A stretch of 35,948 nucleotides of DNA, taken from an uncultured Mycoplasmatota bacterium (GTDB taxonomy: Bacteria; Bacillota_I; Bacilli_A; RF39; UBA660). The notes beneath the pieces were generated by a model that saw nothing but the letters and a program-made list of their open reading frames with translations, had not been told where the DNA came from and did no database searches. This document shows, one piece after another, positions 15,431 to 23,350 of this stretch (positions are counted from its first letter, which is position 1; each line of letters starts with the position of its first letter). Made by a program: the position numbers and the translations under genes. The DNA lies in NCBI GenBank assembly GCA_946486465.1, contig CAMLTY010000008.1:1-35948 (forward strand). The letters run 5' to 3'.

Positions 15431-16554
15431 AACTTCAATCCTTCAAACATTATGTTTAAACTTGCATTTATATCTCTATCATTATGTGAGCCACATTTTG
15501 GGCAATCATATTCTCTTATACTCAAATCTTTTAACTTACTATTCTTATATCCACAATGACTACATATTTGACTACTTGGATAATAGGTATTTATTTTATA
15601 ATAAATCTTTCCTTTTATCTTACATTTCCATTCTATTAGAGAACGTAATGTACTAACAGCAGCATCTGATAGACTTTTATTAAATGCTTTTCTCTTATCT
15701 TTAAACATATCTTTTACTAATAAACTCTCTGTTACTATAATATCATGGTCATTCACTATCTCCTTTGCAATGTCATTTAAATAATGTTTTCTATAATTTT
15801 TAATCTTAGCATGTAACCTTGCTATTTTCTCTTTTGTCTTTAAATAATTCTTACTTCCTTTAACTTGTCTTGATAACTTTCTTTGTAATCTTTGTAATCT
15901 CTTTTCATACTTCATTAATACTTTCTCATTACTATATTTAATTCCATCACTTGTTACTACTAAATCTTTTATACCTAAGTCTATTCCTACTATACTAGTA
16001 GGTGTTATTACTTTTTCTACTAACAAATCTTCTTCTACTAATACACTTACATAATACTTATTAGTTGTATCTTTTGATATAGTCGCATTTACTATTTTTC
16101 CTTCTATTATGTCTTTATTTCTATATCCTCTTATTTTAACTCTACCTAGTTTAGGTAATTTTATATTTCTAGTTAGTAAATCTACTTCTATATTACTATA
16201 CTCTTTACCTTTATAAGTACTTCTTATACAACTAGTTCTATAAGATTGTCTACTAAACTTACTCTTAAACCTTGGGATTTCACTTCTCTTAGCAAAGAAG
16301 TTATTAAAACCATCTTCTAAATCAAATATAGAACATCTTAAGGCACATGAATCTACTTCTTTAAGGTATTCATGATTGTTTTCTAATTCTTTTAAATCTT
16401 TACACAAATCAAATGATTTCTTTACTCCATTTTCTTTTTGATAATTTAGATAGTAGTTATAAACAAATCTACTACATCCAAAAGTTTTATGTATTAATAT
16501 TCTTTGTTCTTCTGTTGGATATAACCTAAATTTATATGCTTTATATATTTTCAT
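15415..16554 (-). CDS. tnpB: TnpB RNA-guided endonuclease (IS200/IS605 family)
   Basis: 379 residues, standard TnpB length. N-terminal domain (YKFRLYPTEEQ...), RuvC-I with GIDLGIKDLVV (catalytic Asp), RuvC-II with IVTESLLVKDMF (catalytic Glu), zinc ribbon CSHCGYKN...CPKCG, and RuvC-III DRDINASLN (catalytic Asp). All catalytic and zinc residues are present, so the nuclease looks intact. TnpB is an omega-RNA-guided DNA nuclease that helps the element persist. ATG at 16554 has a GGGAGG SD and a consensus promoter. The element splits a transporter gene. Confidence 0.95.
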   Translation of the reverse strand: MKIYKAYKFRLYPTEEQRILIHKTFGCSRFVYNYYLNYQKENGVKKSFDLCKDLKELENNHEYLKEVDSCALRCSIFDLEDGFNNFFAKRSEIPRFKSKFSRQSYRTSCIRSTYKGKEYSNIEVDLLTRNIKLPKLGRVKIRGYRNKDIIEGKIVNATISKDTTNKYYVSVLVEEDLLVEKVITPTSIVGIDLGIKDLVVTSDGIKYSNEKVLMKYEKRLQRLQRKLSRQVKGSKNYLKTKEKIARLHAKIKNYRKHYLNDIAKEIVNDHDIIVTESLLVKDMFKDKRKAFNKSLSDAAVSTLRSLIEWKCKIKGKIYYKINTYYPSSQICSHCGYKNSKLKDLSIREYDCPKCGSHNDRDINASLNIMFEGLKLHYQS

Positions 16555-16580
16555 ACAACGAACCTCCCTTTAGTAACTAA

Positions 16581-16610
16581 AGTGTACCGTATAGAAAATA
16601 TGTTTGTCAA
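16581..16610 (-). promoter_or_regulatory. tnpB promoter
   Basis: Minus strand -35 TTGACA (16605-16610), 18-nt spacer, -10 TACACT (16581-16586), followed by a small CTTTAG/CTAAAG inverted repeat next to the SD. It closely resembles the promoter before cptN at 8043-8072. Confidence 0.75.
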
Positions 16611-17306
16611 TACATTTTTTCGATTTTTAAGTATAACTTTCCTATTATATAAATAAAGCGGAAAGAATGCCGTCATTACTGTTGATGCTTCTCTTAATGC
16701 TAAATGAAATAGTGTTGTTTTAGGAACTATTTTAAAATATTTAATAAGAGAATCCTTAAGTTTTGTCTTCCTTTTTTCATCCATAAGAAAAAAACTAATT
16801 AATGAGATTAACATCAAAATACTTGATGCAATAACTAAAGGAACAATACTAAAATTATCTAATATAAAAGCAGATATTATCCCTGCCGTTATTTCAGAAA
16901 TTTGTGATATTATTCCTACTTTACGACCAAGCTTTTTATCGTTTAGAGTAATAAATTCCAAATTATGTCTTACATTCCAATATATATTAGAATAAAGAGC
17001 AAAGAAAAATACATTAACTATTAAACTACCTACCCCCTCTACAAAAAAGATTAAGTCTACATAAGTACAAATAAAGAAAAAATTAGAGATAAGCATTAGA
17101 GTCTTATTACTAATTTATAATTATACCTAAATACAGGTGGTTGAAAAATAATATACCCAAGATATGCTATTAATTGCCATATAGCAACTTCTAAAACAGA
17201 AAAGCCTTGTTTATAAAGATATATACAATTAAATGTTCCCAAAAGATTTTTAGCAAGCGAAGATAACAATAAGAAAACTTTAGTATATGTAATTGTACTA
17301 TTCATT

Positions 17307-19217
17307 TTATTTATCCTCGCCATTAAATATAATATTATTTTTCTTTATATTCTGTAAAATATTACTGATATTTATTAAATTATTATTTTCTAATAAAATA
17401 TTTACTTCTTTACTTTTATTTGATAAAGGATCTAAGAATTCATAGTTATAATTAGTAACACCATCTTCTATAAGATTATCATTATTTAATATTTGAAAGA
17501 CAATTTCTTTAATAGTTATATTATTTTTTTCTAATAATGGACTTAACAAGACTACAATCTTACTATTAATGTTGTTATATTTTTCATAAATATATCTTTT
17601 TATTATATTTTCTAATAGTAGTTTTAAATATTCATCTTTATTAACACTATTAACTAATTCTCTAGCTTTATATTTAGATGTAAACTTCAAAGTATTACCA
17701 GTCTTCAAATAATCTAAGATAGCATAAATACCTTGTCCCTTCTTATAGACTTTATCGCAAATTACCACCGCTGTATTTATATCTAAGACTGTATTAATAT
17801 CTTTATATATAGAATTATCTTCTCTAGTTATAGTTACATTAATTTTATTACTACTAGCTAAAAGCTCTAATTCTTTAACTCTATTATTTAAGTATTCATT
17901 AATCTTTTCATAATTTGTAATTATATTACCAGTAGTTTCTATATTATTAGAAACAGTATCAGTAGTATCAACTAATGGCATTTCATTACCCACTTGATAG
18001 TTAGTATTCAACAAATCATTTAATATTTTTGAATCATACATTGTTTTTAAAATACTTTTAGTATCTATAATACTTTTTTCTTTAGGATTTAAAAAGATAG
18101 ATATAATGATTCGTTTAATCTCTTTACTAATACTATTTGTATCATTTTCATATTGTAAAAAATATTCTTCTTTCGGAACATCATTATATGTAATATTTGG
18201 ATACTTATCACATGGTAAATGATTTACTAATAAAGCGATTGAATCTATAAAATCAAGTTGCATTTTAATGTTTTCTTCAAGATAAGTTAATCTTTTTTTA
18301 TAATTTACTATTAACTCATCTATTTCTTTAGTCATTTTTGTTTTATAACTCATCTCAATATAGCGCATAAACTCATTTAAATCATAATAAATACTAGCAT
18401 TTCTTATAATGATTTCACAAGTATTAATTATATTATCTTTAGTTAACACTAAATTAGGTAAAAATGTAAAACTTTGATCTATAATTTTCACCTCAGATTC
18501 CTTTTTTACTATAGCATAATATTTACTATTATCTTCAAGTGTATATAAGGCATATATATAATTACCTTTATTTACAAAGGATGAAGCGACTACTTGATCA
18601 TTTATTTTAGCAAATAGATTAAAAATTCTATCACTAAAGGATCCCTCTTTATTGTCAGTAGCATCCATATTTAATAATAAAGTATTGGTTTCATTAATAA
18701 ATTGTTGCAATTTAGAAATAGCTGTTACATCAGTTATATTATTATAAATTTTATTTAATGAATCAATTATTTCATCAGAAACATTTAAACAATTTATCTT
18801 TACAATATTTTCATTAGCTTTAGCAATTAAACTATTATACTCTATAAATATATTATTATCTATTAAATTGTCCTTAGCTTTACTTATAAGTAAATTATAA
18901 TCTTTTTCCATCTCTTCATATAACTGATTAAGTAAAGTGATTTTTTTTATGGGATCAATTTCTTTATCTAAATCTTTTTGTTTTGTTGTATAAAGATTCC
19001 GCTTTATAATAAAATTATTTAATTCATATTTATTAATAATATCTTGTATTCTAACTAAAAGTTGATTATAATGCCCTAATAATTGATTGATTATTGTCTC
19101 CTTAGAGGCAATCTCTTCTTTTATTAAAGTATCATTAGTATTATTAATAAACTTTTTCAAATCATCAATGTTGTTATCTATTGGTTTCAATAATTCAATT
19201 TTTTTACTACTACCCAT
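17307..19217 (-). CDS. Large coiled-coil-rich protein of unknown function
   Basis: 636 residues, strongly Asn/Ile/Lys-rich, with no signal peptide or membrane helix. Long stretches are predicted helical, with heptad-like patterns (about 15-180 and 295-330). A central part (about 200-250: NKGNYIYALYTLEDNSKYYAIVK) looks like a small beta domain, and the last 200 residues (DINTAVVICDKVYKKGQGIYAIL and on) are mixed. ATG with a GGGTGAT SD; its stop lies 1 bp before the transporter pseudogene start. A terminator precedes it. Family not recognised; composition is more extreme than in the housekeeping genes. Confidence 0.75.
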   Translation of the reverse strand: MGSSKKIELLKPIDNNIDDLKKFINNTNDTLIKEEIASKETIINQLLGHYNQLLVRIQDIINKYELNNFIIKRNLYTTKQKDLDKEIDPIKKITLLNQLYEEMEKDYNLLISKAKDNLIDNNIFIEYNSLIAKANENIVKINCLNVSDEIIDSLNKIYNNITDVTAISKLQQFINETNTLLLNMDATDNKEGSFSDRIFNLFAKINDQVVASSFVNKGNYIYALYTLEDNSKYYAIVKKESEVKIIDQSFTFLPNLVLTKDNIINTCEIIIRNASIYYDLNEFMRYIEMSYKTKMTKEIDELIVNYKKRLTYLEENIKMQLDFIDSIALLVNHLPCDKYPNITYNDVPKEEYFLQYENDTNSISKEIKRIIISIFLNPKEKSIIDTKSILKTMYDSKILNDLLNTNYQVGNEMPLVDTTDTVSNNIETTGNIITNYEKINEYLNNRVKELELLASSNKINVTITREDNSIYKDINTVLDINTAVVICDKVYKKGQGIYAILDYLKTGNTLKFTSKYKARELVNSVNKDEYLKLLLENIIKRYIYEKYNNINSKIVVLLSPLLEKNNITIKEIVFQILNNDNLIEDGVTNYNYEFLDPLSNKSKEVNILLENNNLINISNILQNIKKNNIIFNGEDK

Positions 19218-19263
19218 AATAATATCACCCTTATTATTCTATCTATATTTAAATTATAGCATA

Positions 19264-19306
19264 GAAAAAGCAAATAGTAAAACTATCTTGTCATACCATT
19301 TGCTTC
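19264..19306 (-). terminator. Terminator at the end of the acidic envelope gene
   Basis: AAGCAAAT/ATTTGCTT stem spanning the last codons of the 575-residue gene and the space after it, followed on the minus strand by TTTTTC. It separates this gene from the coiled-coil gene downstream. Confidence 0.6.
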
Positions 19307-21010
19307 ATATGTTTGTTCAACAGGAACTTGCTCTACACTTACTGTATTATCTTCATTTACAGAAATAGTTACATCTTCCCCGTTTTCCATGGCTTCTATA
19401 GCTGCATCTACGACTTGTTCAACAGGAACTGTTTCTATATCTTGATTTGGTTTTTCAACATCTATTGAAGGTTGTTCAAAGTCAGTATCAGTACTAACAT
19501 AATCACCATCACTAGCCGTTTCATTAGGATCAGGTAACTGTGGATTCTCACTAGTACCTAGCTCTTCATCATAACCATAATCTTCATCAATAGCTCCTTG
19601 ATTATTTTGATATTCATCATCAAAAATAATTTCATCACTAGGTGTTTCTTCTGAATCAGGCAATTGTGGTTCTTCACTATTATCTAACTCATCATCAGTA
19701 TTGTCACCAACAGGCACTTCTATTTCTTCACTGTAATCTTCATCTTCACTACTATTGTCTTCACCAACATCAATAGATGGCGTTTCTTCTTCTATAAGAC
19801 CATCATAATCTTCTTCATCTGTAGAAGGTTGTGCATCTTCTTTAGAATCATTTATAGTAGCATTAGGATCTTGAAATTCTACATAAGAGTCATTAACACT
19901 TCCTGGTGTTGTAGTAATAGGAGCTGAAGTAGCAGGTTGTTGATAATCACTATAATTATTATCTGCAACTGTTGTATTAGTATTAACATAATTACCATCA
20001 TATTCACTACCAGTTACAACTGAAGTTTCTACAACTTCATCTTCAACAGTTGCTTCTTCTGTTGGAGTTGTTTGTTCTTCAGTTATCTCTTCAGTCTTAT
20101 CATCTTCATCAGGAGTTGTATTATCTTTTTCTCTATCTTTATCATCAGTATTATCTAATGTTGTTGCATATTTACTGCTATTAGAAGTAGGACCATGATA
20201 TTTCTTAACAGCAAAGACTGCACCTACAGCAACAAATGCACATAAAGATGCTAAAGCAGCTCTTAAAGCAATTCTTTTAACTTTTTTGCCATCAAATTCA
20301 TCTTCAAAATTATCTTCATAAAACATTTTTGTTTCGTATTCATCATTATCATCATCAATAAACTCAGTTTCACTATCGTTATCAGAAGACATAGCCTCGC
20401 TATCGCTATCACTAATTTTAGTTGCACTATCACTATCAGAAGTCATAGTTTCACTAGCTTCAGCTTCTGCTTCAGCAAATTTGCTATCTGTTTTTAAAGT
20501 AGATTTATAATATTTCTTTTCAAATGCAAATTTAGCAGTAGCAAAATCTTCAATACTGATATCTAAGCCTTCATTATTTGTAGTATTATTATTTTTTATC
20601 CAATCAAATACTTCTTTACTATCGCTAAGATTATAAGCAATATGAGGATCTGTTTCACTTGAATCTAACCCCATATCTGTATAATATTGTCCTCTAGCAG
20701 CATCAGCAATTAAAGCACTATCAGTAAACTCATATTTAATTTTGCCAAACAACGTAGTACGTACAATACAATACATCTTTATTAGATTACCATTTGGATC
20801 GTAATCATTATATTCATAAACACCTTTTATTAAAGATGAACGTTTCTTTGTCTTATTGTTATTAGATTTACGTTTAAACTTACTAAAGAAATTATTCTCA
20901 GCTTTATAACCATAATCATAATCTTCATAATCTTCATCATCATAATAATAATCTTCATCATCATAATCATCATTTTTTATAAAATTTCTAAAACTATTAA
21001 ATAAACCCAT
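19283..21010 (-). CDS. Very acidic single-pass membrane protein with long disordered tail
   Basis: 575 residues. Cytoplasmic start with an Asp/Tyr run (DDYDDEDYYYDDEDYEDYD) and a basic patch, then a soluble domain (about 60-180: GVYEYNDYDPNGNLIKMYCIV), a Ser/Asp/Glu linker, one membrane helix (about 250-272: ALRAALASLCAFVAVGAVFAV), and about 300 residues of Glu, Asp, Thr and Pro-rich tail, probably outside. The tail has imperfect repeats such as SEEPQLPDSEETPSDE and SENPQLPDPNETASDG, and two VPVEQ near the C-terminus. SD GGGAGG. It lies 15 bp after the gene at 21026-22009, so both are probably one unit in the cell envelope. Function unknown. Confidence 0.8.
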   Translation of the reverse strand: MGLFNSFRNFIKNDDYDDEDYYYDDEDYEDYDYGYKAENNFFSKFKRKSNNNKTKKRSSLIKGVYEYNDYDPNGNLIKMYCIVRTTLFGKIKYEFTDSALIADAARGQYYTDMGLDSSETDPHIAYNLSDSKEVFDWIKNNNTTNNEGLDISIEDFATAKFAFEKKYYKSTLKTDSKFAEAEAEASETMTSDSDSATKISDSDSEAMSSDNDSETEFIDDDNDEYETKMFYEDNFEDEFDGKKVKRIALRAALASLCAFVAVGAVFAVKKYHGPTSNSSKYATTLDNTDDKDREKDNTTPDEDDKTEEITEEQTTPTEEATVEDEVVETSVVTGSEYDGNYVNTNTTVADNNYSDYQQPATSAPITTTPGSVNDSYVEFQDPNATINDSKEDAQPSTDEEDYDGLIEEETPSIDVGEDNSSEDEDYSEEIEVPVGDNTDDELDNSEEPQLPDSEETPSDEIIFDDEYQNNQGAIDEDYGYDEELGTSENPQLPDPNETASDGDYVSTDTDFEQPSIDVEKPNQDIETVPVEQVVDAAIEAMENGEDVTISVNEDNTVSVEQVPVEQTYEANGMTR

Positions 21011-21025
21011 AATTTTGAACCTCCC

Positions 21026-22009
21026 TTATTTGGTATTACCTGTATAGGTATACCCTTCATTTAATAGATTAGTATCATTATAATAACTCCATTTTACATC
21101 TATAGAACCACTACTTATTAAAGTTCTTGTTCTATAACTATAATAGTTTACTGTTGCATAAACTGCTTTACCAGTATCATCTGTACCTACTTTTTCTCTT
21201 CTTGAATATAACTGAACTTCTCTTAAACAATTTACATCAGTATCACTACATTTTATAGCACTATATCTATCATTATTATAATTCCAACTACTCCATGAAC
21301 TCCAGCCTGATAAAACTGGATTATTAACCTTTCTATATTCATACATGACCTGAGGTGTCGTTTGAACTATCTCAGACTGTGAACCTTGATTATTTGTATT
21401 ACCATTATTATTAGTATTTGTATTGCTATTACCACTAGATGTATTATTACTAATATTACCACTAGTATCATTAGTAGGCTCAGTAATTTTCACTTCATCA
21501 CTAGCCTCTTTAGATGTCTCTTCTTCTGTTTCTTTTGTAGTATCTTTTTTACAAATGTCATGTTCACAATAATCATATTCTCCTACTTTAGTAAGAGTAT
21601 AATCTTCTTTCTCATCACATTTCAAACTTACTCTCAATGTATAATCATCATCATTTTTAGTTAATCTAATATAACTCTTATTAACATCGCAAGCCTTACC
21701 ATTGGCATCAGTGAATGCTTCTAAGAGATTAGTATTAATCATCTCTCTTAAAGTTAATTCATTAACATCGCCTATTTCTTTTGGCAATCTATCAGCCGTA
21801 TAGTACTCATAAGCAACATTTTCCATCGTTTCTAAGTTTTTACTAAATACTTTATCATAATTAGAATCTGTTTTATTTACATTACTATTAGGTGTAGTTA
21901 TTTTAGTTATTATAAAGATAATCAAAATCAAGAAAATAATAACTACAATTGCTTTCAGTAAAATATCACGAAGTGGAAAACGTCCTCTTGCATTTTCCTC
22001 TGTGTACAT
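21026..22009 (-). CDS. Membrane-anchored protein with pilin-like and thrombospondin-like segments
   Basis: 327 residues. One membrane helix (about 15-36), then an ectodomain (about 55-145) with ADRLPKEIGDVNELTLREM and ...GKACDVNKSYI that parallels the prepilin-like protein at 2817-3479 (LPKEIGE..., DVNKADCDFENS). Then a Thr/Ser/Asn-rich linker (about 160-215) and a C-terminal WSSWSSW motif followed by two Cys and REVQLYSRRE, reminiscent of thrombospondin type-1 repeats. It carries no prepilin cleavage signal. The SD contains seven consecutive G (22016-22022). Likely surface exposed; function unknown. Confidence 0.75.
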   Translation of the reverse strand: MYTEENARGRFPLRDILLKAIVVIIFLILIIFIITKITTPNSNVNKTDSNYDKVFSKNLETMENVAYEYYTADRLPKEIGDVNELTLREMINTNLLEAFTDANGKACDVNKSYIRLTKNDDDYTLRVSLKCDEKEDYTLTKVGEYDYCEHDICKKDTTKETEEETSKEASDEVKITEPTNDTSGNISNNTSSGNSNTNTNNNGNTNNQGSQSEIVQTTPQVMYEYRKVNNPVLSGWSSWSSWNYNNDRYSAIKCSDTDVNCLREVQLYSRREKVGTDDTGKAVYATVNYYSYRTRTLISSGSIDVKWSYYNDTNLLNEGYTYTGNTK

Positions 22010-22060
22010 ATAAGTCCCCCCCTTTTCCTATAAGTTGGCCATATTATAACACAATTATTG

Positions 22061-22315
22061 CTATTTGTCAAATTTTAAACGAATTATTGTACAACCGGGA
22101 TTCATAAAATCCAATTTATATTCTAATACTCTTGTATCTTTTTGTAAATGTTTTTTTACAGCATCTCTTAAAACCCCACTACCTATACCATGAATAATTA
22201 CAGCATATTCATATTTTAATTTGTAACAATCATCTATAAACTCTCTTACTTTAAAAATAGCATATTCTCTATCCATACCATGCAAGTCTATTTTAGGATA
22301 ACTAGATAATATCAA
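22061..22315 (-). CDS. Stand-alone Smr domain protein
   Basis: 84 residues, almost only an Smr domain as found at the C-terminus of MutS2: DLHGMD near residue 10 and HGIGSGVLRDAVKKHL near residue 43. The second motif is usually HGKG; here Ile replaces Lys. Smr domains cut or bind nucleic acid, often branched DNA or mRNA on stalled ribosomes. The start overlaps the end of the pfkB-type gene by 14 bp, so the two are probably co-translated. Confidence 0.85.
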   Translation of the reverse strand: MILSSYPKIDLHGMDREYAIFKVREFIDDCYKLKYEYAVIIHGIGSGVLRDAVKKHLQKDTRVLEYKLDFMNPGCTIIRLKFDK

Positions 22316-23204
22316 CTAAATTCTTTCTTTCTAAAATAGCAGAAAGCTTTGGCATAGAATATCTTCCCCCTACCTTTAATGTAGATAAAGCTCCTGTTAA
22401 ATTGGCAAGACGACATGTATTTTCAAGAGAATAGTTATGACTAATAAAGTAAGTAAATGCACCATGAAAGATATCACCAGCACCTGTAGTATCAACTGAA
22501 TCAACTTTAATACTAGGTATTAATTTATATTCATCACCTATCTTAGTAAAACATCCTTTACTTTCTAAAGTAATAACAACTGTATTATTAAAATCATCAG
22601 TTAATTTTTTGTGAATTTCTATTAAGTTTTCTATACTACCATCATAATTCATTTTGGTATAATCAAGAGCAAAGTTTTTAGAACAAACTAAATAATCTAC
22701 TAAAGGACATAAAGCAACTGTAGATGGTCTATAACTACCAGCATCTATTATTTTAATGGCATCTTTATTATTTTGAATTATTTTTTTACTCATCTCTTCT
22801 TCTTCACCATCAACTAATATTACATCATACTTATTCTCATTGGGCATACTACACTTAAAAGAAGTGGTATCTTTACTAGTTAATATTGTTCTACTAGCAT
22901 TAGTTGCATTTGCTAAAACAATACTAAGATCTGTGTCGTATTTATCTATAAGTTCTAAATAAGTAGTGTCAACACCAACACTTTTGAATTCAGCTTTTAT
23001 CATATTACCATAATAATCATTACCTACAACTCCCTGAAAAGAAACATTTTCTCCCCAAAGTGCTAGTAAATAACCTGCATTACTAGCAGGGCCACCCCCA
23101 CAATCAATATGTTTACCTACTCTTTGTTTAGTATTTTCAACTGGGTAACCATCTAATCTAAATGTTATATCATAGGATGCATGTCCTATCGCTAAATATT
23201 TCAT
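22302..23204 (-). CDS. PfkB-family sugar kinase
   Basis: About 300 residues from Met MKYLAIGHASYDI. PfkB signature 1 region GGGPASNAGYLLALWGENV (about 33), and the ATP/catalytic signature 2 DTTGAGDIFHGAFTYF (about 235) with the catalytic Asp. The substrate could be a sugar or nucleoside; it cannot be assigned from sequence. An in-frame extension up to 23258 lies inside the group II intron and is not expected to be translated. The start is immediately downstream of the intron, and the region upstream of the intron supplies a GGTGAT SD-like site, so normal expression probably needs splicing. Confidence 0.85.
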   Translation of the reverse strand: MKYLAIGHASYDITFRLDGYPVENTKQRVGKHIDCGGGPASNAGYLLALWGENVSFQGVVGNDYYGNMIKAEFKSVGVDTTYLELIDKYDTDLSIVLANATNASRTILTSKDTTSFKCSMPNENKYDVILVDGEEEEMSKKIIQNNKDAIKIIDAGSYRPSTVALCPLVDYLVCSKNFALDYTKMNYDGSIENLIEIHKKLTDDFNNTVVITLESKGCFTKIGDEYKLIPSIKVDSVDTTGAGDIFHGAFTYFISHNYSLENTCRLANLTGALSTLKVGGRYSMPKLSAILERKNLVDII

Positions 23205-23262
23205 CTTTTTATGATTATAGGTAAGGCTTTGGCTCTGTATCCTCCGCCTTTTCCCCAACCCT

Positions 23263-23299
23263 ACACCGTACGGGATTATTTCTAATCATACGGCGTGCC
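23263..23299 (-). ncRNA. Group II intron domain V
   Basis: Minus strand hairpin: ACGCCGTA pairs with TACGGTGT, an internal bulge (CCCG side) follows, then ATTA-GAAA-TAAT with a GNRA tetraloop. The catalytic triad position reads CGC in place of the more common AGC, a known variant. The intact fold supports splicing ability. Confidence 0.8.
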
Positions 23300-23350
23300 A
23301 TCAAAGTTAGTCTTTTACTTTTACTCTGTTTATATTATAGAGTTCCAAAA

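Larger units (their letters stand above)
15278..16640 (-). mobile_element. IS200/IS605-type element carrying only tnpB
   Basis: Bounded approximately: the left end lies somewhere about 16600-16645 where transporter coding is lost, the right end at about 15278-15283 just after a small palindrome (CCTTG...CAAGG) where transporter-like coding resumes. No tnpA (Y1 transposase) is present, so movement would depend on a TnpA supplied elsewhere. Exact ends and the target motif cannot be fixed without an uninterrupted relative. Confidence 0.7.
15195..17305 (-). pseudogene. Broken MFS-type transporter gene, frameshifted and interrupted by a tnpB element
   Basis: The 5' part (from ATG 17305, with a GAGGAT SD) encodes hydrophobic helices typical of a major facilitator (KNLLGTFNCIYLYKQGFSV, WQLIAYLGYIIF). 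The frame breaks near 17096-17105, where a one-base shift joins ...KLVIRL to MLISNFFFICTYVD. The second part runs through further helices and an MFS-like NDKKLGRKVGIISQI to FFPLYLYNR, about 16640, where the tnpB element begins. Beyond the element, minus-strand frame 15195-15275 encodes ICSIGLLVLSGFIPFKIKK and a stop, a plausible last helix. Roughly 130 residues between the two are missing. Non-functional transporter; the substrate cannot be inferred. Confidence 0.7.

Noticed and set aside
23205-23258. N-terminal extension of the PfkB kinase (MGKRRR...)
   Set aside because: It is encoded by the intron's domain VI and 3' end; the family start MKYLAIG lies just after the intron.
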